Source: JBBRCX01 sp038204465 (GTDB taxonomy: Bacteria; Planctomycetota; Phycisphaerae; Tepidisphaerales; Tepidisphaeraceae). From it: a DNA stretch of 41,610 bases. Both the position numbers and the translations under genes were made by a program. The stretch spans positions 1 through 41,610 of the forward strand of contig JBBRCX010000037.1 in the NCBI GenBank assembly GCA_038204465.1, written 5' to 3'. This document shows positions 22,602 to 33,455 of the stretch, one piece after another; positions within the stretch are counted from its first letter, which is position 1; every line of letters begins with the position of its first letter. The notes beneath the pieces were generated by a model. It had not been told where the DNA came from. It searched no databases and saw only the letters and a program-made list of their open reading frames with translations.

Positions 22602-23810
22602 CTAGCGATAGAGTTCGGCGCCGGGGGTCGCGACGATGGCGCGGGCGCGCGTCGGCGCGGGCGCGGCGGGCTGCGACAACAGCGCTTTGTATAGATCCAG
22701 GTGTTGTTTCAGGTAATCGGACCAGGTGTACTGACTGAGAATCCGCGCGCGTCGAGCGGCGACCATGGCGTCGGTCGGGGTGGTGGCGAGCAGCTTTCGG
22801 GTCGCGGTTTCCAGGGCCTTCACATTCTTGGTGGGCACGATGGCGGTCGTGGGGTCCTGCCCCGCGATGGACGCGATTTCGCCGGTGTTGGTTCCGACGA
22901 GTCGCGGGACAAGCATGGATGCCTCGAGGAAGGCGATGCAGAAGCCTTCTTCGTGCGAGGGCTGAATGTACAGGTCGGCATCGCGGAGGGCGGCGAACTT
23001 CACCTGTTCGGGCGCGCGATGGATGATCGACATGTTGGCCTCGAGCCCGCACTCGCGGATGTAGCCCGAGACGTAGTCTGCATAGTCATGCTGGCGGCCG
23101 CCGCCAATCATTCGGTAGGCGAGTTTGGGGTAGTCTTTGAGAAGGCGCCTGGCGACGCGGACGGCGTCGAGGTGTCCCTTGTGGGGCGCGAGGCCGGCGA
23201 CGGTGAGAATGCGGGGGAACGCATCGCTCGGAAAAGGTGAGGGCGCCGACGACTCGGCGACGGGGAGGGCTTCGGCGCCGAAGGCGATCTTTACGGCCTT
23301 TTCCGTCGGACAGCCACAGCATTGCACACGGTCAAAGACGGCCTTGCTGTGACAGATGACCTTGTCGAAGCCGGCGCGGCGCAGCAGCAGCTTCCAGGAG
23401 ATTGTGCTGGGCATCGCCAGCAGGTTTCGGGCGGCGTAGTGGAGCGTGGTGTGCCCGAACCAATGGTGGAAGATGCGCTCTGCGGGCGGGACGTTGTGCG
23501 CGGTGAAGACCCAGGGAACATCGGCGAGTTGTTCGTTGGCGAGCCAGAGCATTCGGATGCCGCCGCCAAGGACGTGCACGAGATCGGGCCGGAAGGCGGC
23601 GAGGGCCTGTTGGATTTGCGGCTTGCGCGCGGGCACATCGGGGTAGTCGAGGGGGAAATGCCGGACGTGCGCGAGCGGTTCGGGGAGGACATCCATCGCC
23701 AGGGCGAGGTCGATCCCTTGCGCCTGCACGGCGCGGACGAGGCGGGTGGTTTCGGCGCGTGCGCCCCCAAGGCCGTAGCCAGTCAGTCCGGTAATGAACA
23801 AGACGCGCAT
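22602..23810 (-). CDS. Glycosyltransferase family 4 protein
   Basis: A 402-residue GT-B glycosyltransferase that moves a sugar from a nucleotide-sugar donor to a lipid or polysaccharide acceptor. The N-terminal half starts MRVLFITGLTGYGLGGARAETTRLV, with the glycine-rich acceptor-side loop. The C-terminal half has ILTVAGLAPHKGH, the usual start of the donor domain. It also has the E-x7-E type motif PSHEEGFCIAFLEA, which holds the nucleotide sugar. ATG 23810 was chosen because it begins the first beta strand; the frame is open 25 codons further. It is divergent from the rRNA methylase gene. Confidence 0.88.
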   Translation of the reverse strand: MRVLFITGLTGYGLGGARAETTRLVRAVQAQGIDLALAMDVLPEPLAHVRHFPLDYPDVPARKPQIQQALAAFRPDLVHVLGGGIRMLWLANEQLADVPWVFTAHNVPPAERIFHHWFGHTTLHYAARNLLAMPSTISWKLLLRRAGFDKVICHSKAVFDRVQCCGCPTEKAVKIAFGAEALPVAESSAPSPFPSDAFPRILTVAGLAPHKGHLDAVRVARRLLKDYPKLAYRMIGGGRQHDYADYVSGYIRECGLEANMSIIHRAPEQVKFAALRDADLYIQPSHEEGFCIAFLEASMLVPRLVGTNTGEIASIAGQDPTTAIVPTKNVKALETATRKLLATTPTDAMVAARRARILSQYTWSDYLKQHLDLYKALLSQPAAPAPTRARAIVATPGAELYR

Positions 23811-23946
23811 GGGTACCCGTCCAGACAGCTCTTTCACGGGGATGGTGAGTCTACGCGGCGAGCCTGCTACTGGCGATATCGGCATTTTTCAACGTGGCAT
23901 TTCAGTGTCAGTTGCGAGGTTACGAATCGTTAAGATCAATACGGAA

Positions 23947-24741
23947 ATGGATTTCGAGGTGATTGAATCGATCGACGACCCGCGGATCGCCGCGTACCGC
24001 GAACTGAAGGACCGCGAGTTGGCCCGGCACGGCGAGCGATTTATCGCGGGGGGGGAGCACCTGGTGCGGCGGCTGATCGCCAGCGATTTTCCAGTGGCGT
24101 CGGTGTTTCTTTCGGAGCGGCGGGTGGCGGAGCTTGGGCCGCTGGTGCCGGAAGGCGTGCCTGTATACGTGGCGGCGGATGGGTTGATGCACGAGGTGAT
24201 CGGCTACACGTTTCACTCCGGGGTGATCGGCTGCGGTAGACGGAAGGCGGCGCCGACCCTGGAGGAAGTGATGGGACGCGCTGGGGGGCGGGCGATGCTG
24301 GTGATCTGCCCGGAGATCGCCAACGCCGAGAACATGGGGGCGACGATCCGCATCAGCGCGGCGTTCGGGGTTGATGCGATGGTCCTGGGCGAGCGGTCGT
24401 GCGACCCTTTCTGGCGGCAGTCGGTACGCGTGTCGATGGGCGCGGTCTTCTCGCTGCCGATCGTGCGGTCGCGATCCATCCTGGAAGACCTGCACCGGCT
24501 GCGCGAGCGGTGGGGTGTGGAATTGTTCGCCACGGTGCTCGATGGAGATGCGGAGCGATTGGCTGGCGTGAAACGGCGTGGGCGCGCGGCGTTGCTGTTT
24601 GGGAACGAAGCGCAAGGACTCGGCGCTGAGATCGTCGCGGCGTGCGACCGGCGCGTGATCGTTCCGATGCGGCTGGGAACCGATTCACTCAACGTGGCGG
24701 TGAGCGCGGGCATCTTCCTGTATCACTTCAGGGACGGATAA
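23947..24741 (+). CDS. TrmH/SpoU family RNA 2'-O-methyltransferase
   Basis: A 264-residue SPOUT methyltransferase. An N-terminal substrate-binding part (RFIAGGEHLVRRLI near 32-45) is followed by the knotted SAM domain. This has motif 1 around PEIANAENMGATIRISAAFG, motif 2 LLFGNEAQGLG, and motif 3 VIVPMRLGTDSLNVAVSAGIFLYHF, all typical of the family. It methylates ribose in tRNA or rRNA; the exact site cannot be told. ATG 23947 gives the family's usual N-terminus. The upstream in-frame extension overlaps the divergent glycosyltransferase gene and is not supported. Confidence 0.92.
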   Translation: MDFEVIESIDDPRIAAYRELKDRELARHGERFIAGGEHLVRRLIASDFPVASVFLSERRVAELGPLVPEGVPVYVAADGLMHEVIGYTFHSGVIGCGRRKAAPTLEEVMGRAGGRAMLVICPEIANAENMGATIRISAAFGVDAMVLGERSCDPFWRQSVRVSMGAVFSLPIVRSRSILEDLHRLRERWGVELFATVLDGDAERLAGVKRRGRAALLFGNEAQGLGAEIVAACDRRVIVPMRLGTDSLNVAVSAGIFLYHFRDG

Positions 24742-24753
24742 GAGGGCGGCGGC

Positions 24754-25032
24754 TCAGGCGGTGAGGTCGAGGTGAGACGGCTCCTGATCTTTCTCGTCCT
24801 GCCGGCGAGCGGTGGAGCGTTTTGGAGGTGGGCGTTTGGCGGGGTCCTCGTCGTGAACAGCGGAGAGCTCCTCGCAGCTCTCGACCTGGTGCTCGAGTTG
24901 CTCGGCGGGGAGGGCGCTGTTCTTGGTCTGGGACTGGGCGCGGCGGAGCTGGCGCTGTTTCTCGACGCCCTGCTGGCGCTGCACCTGCGTGCTCTGGAGA
25001 ATCGCACCCGCGAGCGGGTTGACTGTATCCAT
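24754..25032 (-). CDS. Small conserved polar protein
   Basis: A 92-residue soluble protein starting MDTVNPLAGAILQSTQVQRQQGVEKQRQLRRAQ. A central EQLEHQVESCEEL segment and a charged, proline-rich end (SHLDLTA) follow. It is rich in Q, R and E and probably helical and partly disordered. I believe similar small proteins with the NPLAGAILQSTQVQRQ start occur in other planctomycetes, but this is from memory. An in-frame ATG at 25062 would add 10 residues. Function unknown. It converges with the rRNA methylase gene. Confidence 0.6.
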   Translation of the reverse strand: MDTVNPLAGAILQSTQVQRQQGVEKQRQLRRAQSQTKNSALPAEQLEHQVESCEELSAVHDEDPAKRPPPKRSTARRQDEKDQEPSHLDLTA

Positions 25033-25231
25033 CGTCGGCTCGGGCGGACGGCGGGCCGCCATCTCTGTTATCGGCCCGAATGCCCTTCGCGGTTACAGCC
25101 TTTTTTACGAGCGATCGTGCTGTTTCCGGGTCCAATCGGGCTGGGGCTCGGGGCGCAATGATCGAGGGTCGAAGAGCGTACGCGTGCGCGTCGCTCATTC
25201 GACCCTCAACCCTAACGCCGGGGTGGGGAAA

Positions 25232-26566
25232 CTATTGGTTCCCGGTGCTGGCCTCGGTTGCCCGGGGGAGCATGCTGGGGGGAATGATCTGTGCGGCGAC
25301 GGTGGTGTTGACCTTCGCGGGATCGACCGCTTCGGCGGCGGTGGGAGCGATTACCTTCAGGTTAAGCTGCTCGTCGTTGTTCAGGTCACCCTTGACGCCG
25401 ACGAACTTGTTCAGCAGCGCCGCATACTTCGGCTCATTGGTGCGGAGGTAGACGAGCGTGCGTCCGGTGCTGGGATCGGTGAGGCGATAGAGCGTGGTCT
25501 CGCCCTGCTGCAGGCTGGAAGTGCGCAGGGTTCCGACGGCGGCGTAGATGGTCACGTTCTTCTGCTTGATGCGATCGTCGATCTCTTCGCGCTCGGCCTG
25601 CAGAGACTTCTGCCGCTCCCTCAATTGCTCCTGCGCCTTCTTCACATTGACGAAATCATCGCGCATGGAGGTGCGCGTCTTGAGCGCGCTCAGGCGGGCA
25701 TCGACGACGCGTTTTTCCAGATTGCTCAGTTGGCCGGAGCCGGCAAGGGCCTGGTAACCCTGCGTGAGCTGATCGATGGGCTGCTCGGTGATGGGTTTTT
25801 CGCCGGCGGCCTTGAACTCAGCCTCAAGCTCATCGAAGCCCAAGTTGGCGGCCGCCTGGGCAGGCTGAGTGGCCGACGGAGCTGATTCGGGCGCGCTCTG
25901 GGTTGTTGCGGGCCCTGGATCCATCGCGAACTGATTGGGGCGCGGGTCAGAAGGCGTTTCCGCCGCGGCGTGCTCGCCGCTGGACGGCGCGGCGTCATTG
26001 GAGGCTGTCTTGGCGATGGCGACTTCGGGCTTGGCCGCCTCTTCGGGCTTCAGGCGGCGGACGGCGTCGACGGATTTCTCATGGATCCACAGGAACGCTC
26101 CGGCGGGCGGGGCGATCTTGTAGTACTCATCCTGCTCCCCGAGGATCGTGACGTCAGCGCCCTCGTCGAGCTTCGTCTGCACCGCGACCTTCACGGGCTG
26201 GAGGACGCTGCCGGCGCGAACGTTGGTGCTCTGGATCACCTTGGCGACCTTGCCGTCGCCGTGAAGCTGAACGGCCATCTTCGGGTAGTAGGAGAAGCTG
26301 CCAGCGGGGGGAACGATCTTGAGCCAGTCGTTCTTCATTCCCACGACGGTGACTTCGGCGCCCTTGTCGAGCTTCATGGTGGGGTAGGCGGCGTCGCGGG
26401 GAGCGCTGTGGACGAAGACGTTGTTGGCGTTGATGACGCCAACGACGGGGCTCTTGGTCTCAACGTCCGCGGCAGCGGGCGCTTCCTGTGCGCGGAGCAG
26501 AGGCGGCGCGAAGGCGGCGGCAACGCTGAGGGTGAACGCGGTGAGAAGAATGCGGCAAGCAGACAT
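25232..26566 (-). CDS. Exported protein with two SH3-like domains
   Basis: A 444-residue protein with a signal peptide (residues 1-26, ending LLRAQEA). Two bacterial SH3-like domains follow, at about 42-95 (NANNVFVHSAPRDAAYPTMKLDKGAEVTVVG) and 103-160 (STNVRAGSVLQPVKVAVQTKLDEGADVTILG), each ending in an I-x-PPAG-x-F strand. A low-complexity Ala/Pro linker leads to a coiled coil at about 290-345, then a small C-terminal beta domain with YRLTDPSTGRTLVYLRTN. Such proteins usually sit at the cell wall or envelope and bind peptides. ATG 26566 has a perfect AAGGAGG 7 bases upstream. Confidence 0.85.
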   Translation of the reverse strand: MSACRILLTAFTLSVAAAFAPPLLRAQEAPAAADVETKSPVVGVINANNVFVHSAPRDAAYPTMKLDKGAEVTVVGMKNDWLKIVPPAGSFSYYPKMAVQLHGDGKVAKVIQSTNVRAGSVLQPVKVAVQTKLDEGADVTILGEQDEYYKIAPPAGAFLWIHEKSVDAVRRLKPEEAAKPEVAIAKTASNDAAPSSGEHAAAETPSDPRPNQFAMDPGPATTQSAPESAPSATQPAQAAANLGFDELEAEFKAAGEKPITEQPIDQLTQGYQALAGSGQLSNLEKRVVDARLSALKTRTSMRDDFVNVKKAQEQLRERQKSLQAEREEIDDRIKQKNVTIYAAVGTLRTSSLQQGETTLYRLTDPSTGRTLVYLRTNEPKYAALLNKFVGVKGDLNNDEQLNLKVIAPTAAEAVDPAKVNTTVAAQIIPPSMLPRATEASTGNQ

Positions 26567-26759
26567 GGGCACCTCCTTGTGCGATCCGAGAGCGTCCTGT
26601 GGCCCTTCGCTCTGGTCAGTTGTCAGCGGGCGCCGCGGGTACAATGCGGCCCGGATTTGCCCGATGCGCCCTGATGAGCGGGTGTCTTACCAGAACGATT
26701 TGAAAAGTAAAGCAACTTTTGCGCGATCGAGAGAAGAATCAGTCACGGAGGAAAATCAG

Positions 26760-26788
26760 CCACCGATGGGGCACCTATGAACACCGAT
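26760..26788 (+). repeat. CCACCGATG-family repeat, copy 1
   Basis: Begins CCACCGATGGGGCACC and ends ACACCGAT. It pairs with copy 2 as a long inverted repeat, 27 of 29 bases matching. Confidence 0.65.
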
Positions 26789-26860
26789 CGAGGCCGGAGG
26801 AGGAGATGGTAAGAATCTGAAGCGCGAGCTCGCAAAGCTGTCATCGACAACCTTCTTCAC

Positions 26861-26889
26861 ATCGGTGTGCATCGGTGCCCCATCGGTGG
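26861..26889 (-). repeat. CCACCGATG-family repeat, copy 2 (inverted)
   Basis: The reverse complement of copy 1 with two differences, 72 bases away. Transcripts could fold into a hairpin of about 29 pairs. Confidence 0.65.
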
Positions 26890-26966
26890 CTAAGATCCTC
26901 TGCCCGGATTGTCGTTGCCTGAGGACCTGGGGACTTGCTCGTCAGGTAGCGCAATCGCGGGAGGAA

Positions 26967-28316
26967 TCAGGGGGTGGCGGCGGGGGCGGGTGGGACTTTT
27001 GTTTCTGCGACGGACTGGAGGGCTCGTTCCGCGGCGCGAATCGTGGCCTCGATGATGGTGTCAGTGTGGGCGAGGCTGATGAACATTGCTTCGTATTGGG
27101 AGGGGGCGAGATGAACGCCGTTTTCGAGCATGGCGTGGAAGAAGGCGGCGTAGGCGGCGGTGTCGCAGGCGGTGGCGTCGGCGTAGTTGCGGACGGGCTG
27201 GCCTTTTTCCTTGACGAAGAAGGGGGTGAGCATGGAGCCGACGCGGTTGAGGGCGAGGGGGACGCGAGCGGCGGCGGCGGCGTCGATGATTCCTTGGGCG
27301 AGCATCCCGCCGCGGCGCTCGAGGGCCTCGTAGGCGCCGGGCTCGCTCATGATCTCGAGGGTGGCGCGTCCGCCGGCCATGGCGAGGGGATTGCCGCTGA
27401 GCGTGCCGGCCTGGTAGACGGGTCCGGAGGGGCTGATCATTTCCATCAGCGTGGTGGAAGCGCCGTATGCGGCGCAGGGCAGGCCGCCGCCGATCACCTT
27501 GCCGAGGCAGGTGATGTCGGGGTTGACGTTGTATCTCACCTGAGCGCCGCCCCAGGCGACGCGGAAGCCGGTCATGACTTCATCGAACAGGAGCAATGCG
27601 CCGTGACGATCGCACAGTTGGCGGAGGCCGGGAAGGTAGTCTTCGGCGGGGGGGACGACGCCCATGTTGCCCGCGACGGGCTCGACGAGGAAGCAGGCGA
27701 TCTGACCGGGAAACTTCTCGAAGATCGCGGCGGCTTCGACGAGGTCGTTGTAGTGGACGAGGGCGGTGTTGGAGGTGACGGACTGGGGGACGCCGGGACT
27801 GCTGGGCGTGCCGAGGGTGAGCGCGCCGCTGCCGGCCTGGACGAGGAGGGAATCGGAGTGGCCGTGGTAGCAGCCGATGCACTTGACGACGATGTCGCGC
27901 GCGGTGGCAGCGCGGGCGAGGCGGATGGCGCTCATGGCCGCTTCGGTGCCGCTGTTGACGAAGCGGAGCATCTGGACGGAGGGCAGGGCGGTGGTGATGG
28001 TGGCGGCGAGCTGGGTCTCCCACTCGGTCGGGAAGCCGAAACTCGTGCCGCGGCCGATCGCCTTGGAGAGGGCGGCTACGACGCGCTCGTTGGCGTGGCC
28101 GGCGATGAGCGGCCCATAACTTCCGACGTAATCGATGTACTTATTGCCATCGAGATCGGTGACGGTCGCGCCCTGCCCCTGGTTGATGAAGATGGGCGTG
28201 CCGCCGACCGCTTTGAAGGCGCGCACGGGCGAGCTGACCCCGCCCGGCATGAGCTGCCTGGCTTTTTGGAATGCGGCTTCGGAGTTGGCGATCGACCGTG
28301 GAATACGCTCGGGCAT
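26967..28316 (-). CDS. hemL: Glutamate-1-semialdehyde 2,1-aminomutase
   Basis: A PLP enzyme that makes 5-aminolevulinate from glutamate-1-semialdehyde, the C5 entry to heme synthesis. It has 449 residues. The N-terminal signature MPGGVSSPVRAF, SGTEAAMSAIRLAR, LFDEVMTGFRV and the PLP lysine K273 in CLGKVIGGGLP are all present, as is the gating loop GTPSSPGVP. Its product feeds the same heme supply used by the cytochrome c system at the left end of the window. No neighbouring hem gene is seen. Confidence 0.96.
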   Translation of the reverse strand: MPERIPRSIANSEAAFQKARQLMPGGVSSPVRAFKAVGGTPIFINQGQGATVTDLDGNKYIDYVGSYGPLIAGHANERVVAALSKAIGRGTSFGFPTEWETQLAATITTALPSVQMLRFVNSGTEAAMSAIRLARAATARDIVVKCIGCYHGHSDSLLVQAGSGALTLGTPSSPGVPQSVTSNTALVHYNDLVEAAAIFEKFPGQIACFLVEPVAGNMGVVPPAEDYLPGLRQLCDRHGALLLFDEVMTGFRVAWGGAQVRYNVNPDITCLGKVIGGGLPCAAYGASTTLMEMISPSGPVYQAGTLSGNPLAMAGGRATLEIMSEPGAYEALERRGGMLAQGIIDAAAAARVPLALNRVGSMLTPFFVKEKGQPVRNYADATACDTAAYAAFFHAMLENGVHLAPSQYEAMFISLAHTDTIIEATIRAAERALQSVAETKVPPAPAATP

Positions 28317-28562
28317 GAAGTTCGAGCCTCGATGGGGGGCGGCATCTTAAGCCGGCTCAGCGACCCTCGCAATCGCGCGCCAGCGGACGGCGGCGCGATC
28401 GAGATGCGATCGTCGAAGCCGGCTTGCCAGAACTGGTTCGCGCGTTGCGGTCGGCTGTCGAATTGGCATTTGGCGCCGTTGGATAGATCAGCTGCGGTTA
28501 TTTCATGAGGTTGTAAATCATTGGAAAACAAGTGATAGCGGCTGGCGGCCCCGGGTGTGGGG

Positions 28563-28578
28563 TGGCACAATGTTTGCA
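28563..28578 (+). promoter_or_regulatory. Sigma-54 (-24/-12) promoter upstream of dnaK
   Basis: TGGCAC, 5 bases, TTGCA. The GG (28564-28565) and GC (28576-28577) doublets are separated by exactly 10 bases, as sigma-54 needs. The transcript would start near 28589, about 50 bases before dnaK. Confidence 0.6.
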
Positions 28579-28639
28579 AAAGAGGAGCGTGGGGCGGTGC
28601 CCGGGCATAACCGGCCGCTGTCTCTAAAGGAGTAACACG

Positions 28640-30577
<1,938 letters not shown>

Positions 30578-30600
30578 TCGAACGAATACTGCGGAAGTGA

Positions 30601-30636
30601 AGCGGGACCGGCGCGCTCACCGGCCCCGCTTTTTTA
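30601..30636 (+). terminator. Rho-independent terminator of dnaK
   Basis: AGCGGGACCGG and CCGGCCCCGCT form an 11-base stem with one mismatch, followed by six T residues. Confidence 0.85.
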
Positions 30637-30709
30637 TGAAAGGCATTCCTAACCGTCATCCTTCACGTAAGCGGGGTTGCTGCCCCGAGGGCACGGGAAT
30701 GCCACTGCT

Positions 30710-31440
30710 TCATCCGCAGGCACTGCCGAGATGTCGTTTGATCCGTTCCGTGAGCTTTGAGACAAGGTAATCGCTGACCTCTTTCCCGTGTTCCGCCGAG
30801 GCCGTGCGGGCGTCTTCCCCGTACTGCGCGAAGAGCGGGTCGTTTGGATCAGAGGTGACGCCGGGAAAGATCGGCTCGATCGCCGGACGTCCTCCCGGCC
30901 AACTCTCATCTCCGCGCCCGCTGTGCATCGCTTTCATGTCAACAAACTCGCTGAGCAGGTGCAGGCCGAGCGAGGTCTCCTCGCGCGCCGCATGATCGCC
31001 GCGCAAATCGGGCTCGTCTCCATTGATGGTCAGCTCCGTGCCCCAGAGCACGAGCGCCTGGGGATACTTGTCTCGGATGGCCGGCAAGTGCTGATCCATG
31101 ATAGTCTGCCAGGGATAGTGTCCAGCCAACAGAGCGACGGCCCGGAACCCAAAGCGCAGCAGTTGGTCCGTCATCGTCGCAATGATCTCGCCTGCCGCGG
31201 CGTCCGATTGATAGTGCGTCCACTTGAAGGCGCCATGCCCGCCAAGTGCTCCCCACCACATCACCGGCAGAAGCATGCCGCCGGTCTTGGCGCACGCCAG
31301 CCGGCAGAGCCGATCGGCAGGTGCCATCCGTGGTGCTCGATCAGTCCGAGCGGCCAATACGCCACGGGCGCCTGCCGCAGCGCCGCTTCAAGTTGATCGG
31401 GCCGAAGCTGTTCGTATTGCCATACCTTCGCATCATTCAT
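30710..31440 (-). pseudogene. Creatininase family amidohydrolase, broken by a small deletion
   Basis: The N-terminal part (from ATG 31440) reads MNDAKVWQYEQL to GLIEHHGWHLPIG. The remainder, DRLCRLACAKTGGMLLPVMWWG to the end at 30710, is in another frame. The break is at the single GATCGG near 31310. A normal member would have GTD plus about five residues here, and two copies of GATCGG could have flanked them. Loss of about 25 bases between such repeats explains both the missing residues and the frameshift: 731 bases are present and 756 would give 251 residues. The lost segment should hold a metal-binding aspartate. It lies 22 bases after the Nif3-like gene on the same strand. Confidence 0.8.
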
Positions 31441-31462
31441 GTCGGCTGCCTCCGCTGAATCT

Positions 31463-32248
31463 TTACGCCACCGCCCACGGCATCGAGTTCTCGTAGTAAT
31501 GCACATCGAGCTCGGGGAATCGGGCTCGCAGCTTCCCGGCGAGGCGCTGCATCGCCGGCATCTCGGTCGCGTGGTGCATGGCGTCGATGACCGCCCATCC
31601 CTGCTCGCGCGCGAGGCGCACGACGCCATCGATGATGTCTCCGCCGATGACGACGTCGAAGCCGAGCGGCGCGGCGCAGGCAGCGCCCGTCCACCACTGG
31701 CATAGGCCGCCCCAGGGGACGGCGATCCGGGAGACAGTGCGTGCGAGCTCGCCATCGTAGCGGACGAACGGCAGGCGGAGGCGGTCCTGCACGTGCGCGA
31801 TCAGCTTTGCGAGCGTGAGCGGCGGATGGGTGACGACGGGGACGCCGCGGGACCAGTCCGTCGGATAGCCGCTCCAGCCGAGCTGGTCGAAGAGGGCGCG
31901 CGGCATTCCCCAATCGGCGAGGTCAATGTTGGAGTGGAAGCGATGGATGGCGATGCCGTGACGGGCGGCAAGGGTAGGGATTCGGCGGTTGACCTCCAGC
32001 TCGGCCGTGCGCGGCACGATGCCCCAGTCGTATTTTTCCGGCAGGTCATAGATGACGCGCTCGTGCGTCAGGCCCAGAGTGATGCTCTTTCGGGCGAAGT
32101 CGTCGAGCATGTCGCTGGTGATCCACCACGCGACGCCGACGGCGCGGACGTCGGTTCGCCCGTCGCCGAGCTCGAAGAAGTTCTCATCCGCGAACGGCGG
32201 ATTGGGGGCGATGCTCCAGATGTAGTCGATGATGGATTGCGCTTTCAC
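31463..32248 (-). CDS. Nif3-like dinuclear metal centre protein
   Basis: A 261-residue member of the Nif3/DUF34 family, which form toroidal hexamers with two metals per subunit. Visible landmarks are the middle HSNIDLADWGMPRALFDQLG, and GGDIIDGVVRLAREQGWAVIDAMHHATE with paired histidines near the C-terminus. The usual first HPP motif is altered, so this is a divergent member. The biochemical role of the family is unsettled. GTG start with GGAGGG upstream. Its partner in the operon is the broken creatininase gene. Confidence 0.8.
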   Translation of the reverse strand: MKAQSIIDYIWSIAPNPPFADENFFELGDGRTDVRAVGVAWWITSDMLDDFARKSITLGLTHERVIYDLPEKYDWGIVPRTAELEVNRRIPTLAARHGIAIHRFHSNIDLADWGMPRALFDQLGWSGYPTDWSRGVPVVTHPPLTLAKLIAHVQDRLRLPFVRYDGELARTVSRIAVPWGGLCQWWTGAACAAPLGFDVVIGGDIIDGVVRLAREQGWAVIDAMHHATEMPAMQRLAGKLRARFPELDVHYYENSMPWAVA

Positions 32249-32344
32249 TGGCCCTCCGCGCGAGCAGCACGCCGGTTGCGATTGTATTGGAACGAGCCGA
32301 GTCCGCCGACAAGCGTGCGCGCCGGAGGTTCGCGTGGCCGCCGG

Positions 32345-32373
32345 TTGGTCGATGGTCGCCGGCCCTTTAGTAT
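32345..32373 (+). promoter_or_regulatory. Promoter of the cysteine synthase-like gene (leaderless)
   Basis: TTGGTC (32345-32350), 17 bases, TAGTAT (32368-32373), ending 6 bases before the ATG. Both boxes are only moderate matches. Confidence 0.35.
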
Positions 32374-32379
32374 GGGGCG

Positions 32380-33342
32380 ATGAATCGCGATCGGATCCTG
32401 GGTTCGGTGCTTGATGCGATCGGGGAGACGCCGCTGGTTGAACTGGCTCGGATCGGGCGCGGGCTGTCGGGCCGGATCCTGGCGAAGCTCGACTATCTCA
32501 ACCCCGGACTGTCAAAGAAGGACCGGATCGCGCTGCAGATGATCGAGGACGCCGAGGCGGTGGGGACTCTGCGGGCCGGGCAGACGGTGGTCGAGCTGAC
32601 CAGCGGCAATACCGGCACCGGGCTGGCGATCGTGTGCGGGATCAGGGGCCATCCCTTCGTAGCGGTGATGTCGAGGGGCAACTCGATCGAGCGGGCGCGG
32701 ATGATGGCGGCGCTGGGCGCCGAGGTGGTGCTGGTGGAGCAGGCGGCCGGCTGCGCCGCGGGGCAGGTATCCGGCGCGGACATGGAGCTCGTGCGGCAAT
32801 CGACCGAGCGAATCGTGCGCGAGCGCGATGCGTTTCGCGCCGACCAGTTCTCGCTCGAAGGCAATTTCCGCGCGCACTACCTCCACACGGGCCCGGAGAT
32901 CTGGCGGCAGTCGGGCCGGAGCGTGCAGGCATTCTGCGACTTCGCCGGCACGGGGGGCACGTTCGCCGGGTGCGCGGCGGCGCTGAAAGAGGCTGACGCT
33001 TCGGTCGAATGTTTCCTTGTCGAGCCGCAGGGCGCGGCGGCGCTGGCGGGCGGGCCCATTTCGAGCCCCAACCATCGCATCCAGGGCGGCGGGTATTCGA
33101 TTCCGCAGTTGAAGGCGCTGCGGCCGGAGCAGATCGACGGGTATCTGACGGTGAGCGATGCTGACGCGATCCGCTGCGCTCGGAGACTGGCGCGCGAGGA
33201 GGGGATCTTCGCGGGCTTCTCGTCGGGCGCGAACCTCGCCGCGGCGATGGAGTTGCTGGAGACGCGCTGCCGCGGCAAGACCATCGCCATCATGATCTGC
33301 GATTCGGGGCTGAAGTATTTGAGTACGGATCTGTTTGAGTGA
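32380..33342 (+). CDS. Cysteine synthase-like PLP enzyme
   Basis: A 320-residue fold-type II PLP enzyme close to O-acetylserine sulfhydrylase. It has ETPLVEL at the start, the PLP lysine K47 in LSKKDR, the substrate loop TSGNTGTG (74-81), the phosphate loop GTGGTFAG, and SSGAN near the end. It would make cysteine or a related amino acid from an O-activated serine and a thiol donor. The usual GGSVKDR is replaced by GLSKKDR, so substrate preference may differ. TTGGTC, 17 bases, TAGTAT ends 6 bases before the ATG, so the transcript may be leaderless. Confidence 0.9.
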   Translation: MNRDRILGSVLDAIGETPLVELARIGRGLSGRILAKLDYLNPGLSKKDRIALQMIEDAEAVGTLRAGQTVVELTSGNTGTGLAIVCGIRGHPFVAVMSRGNSIERARMMAALGAEVVLVEQAAGCAAGQVSGADMELVRQSTERIVRERDAFRADQFSLEGNFRAHYLHTGPEIWRQSGRSVQAFCDFAGTGGTFAGCAAALKEADASVECFLVEPQGAAALAGGPISSPNHRIQGGGYSIPQLKALRPEQIDGYLTVSDADAIRCARRLAREEGIFAGFSSGANLAAAMELLETRCRGKTIAIMICDSGLKYLSTDLFE

Positions 33343-33363
33343 GCAGGAAAGAAATGCATTGAG

Positions 33364-33394
33364 CCACCGATGAAACGGCGGATGAACACCGATG
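33364..33394 (+). repeat. CCACCGATG-family repeat, copy 3
   Basis: CCACCGATGAAACGGCGGAT followed by GAACACCGATG, in the gap between the cysteine synthase-like gene and the DUF4159 gene. Confidence 0.6.
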
Positions 33395-33455
33395 AATGCG
33401 AAACAGATGACCCGCTCTACATGAGATGTCGGCTGGCCCCTCTTGATGCGTGCGC

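Larger units (their letters stand above)
26567..26966. other. Intergenic region with inverted CCACCGATG repeats
   Basis: No gene seen. It holds two copies of the CCACCGATG repeat family facing each other (26760-26788 and 26861-26889). Confidence 0.6.
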
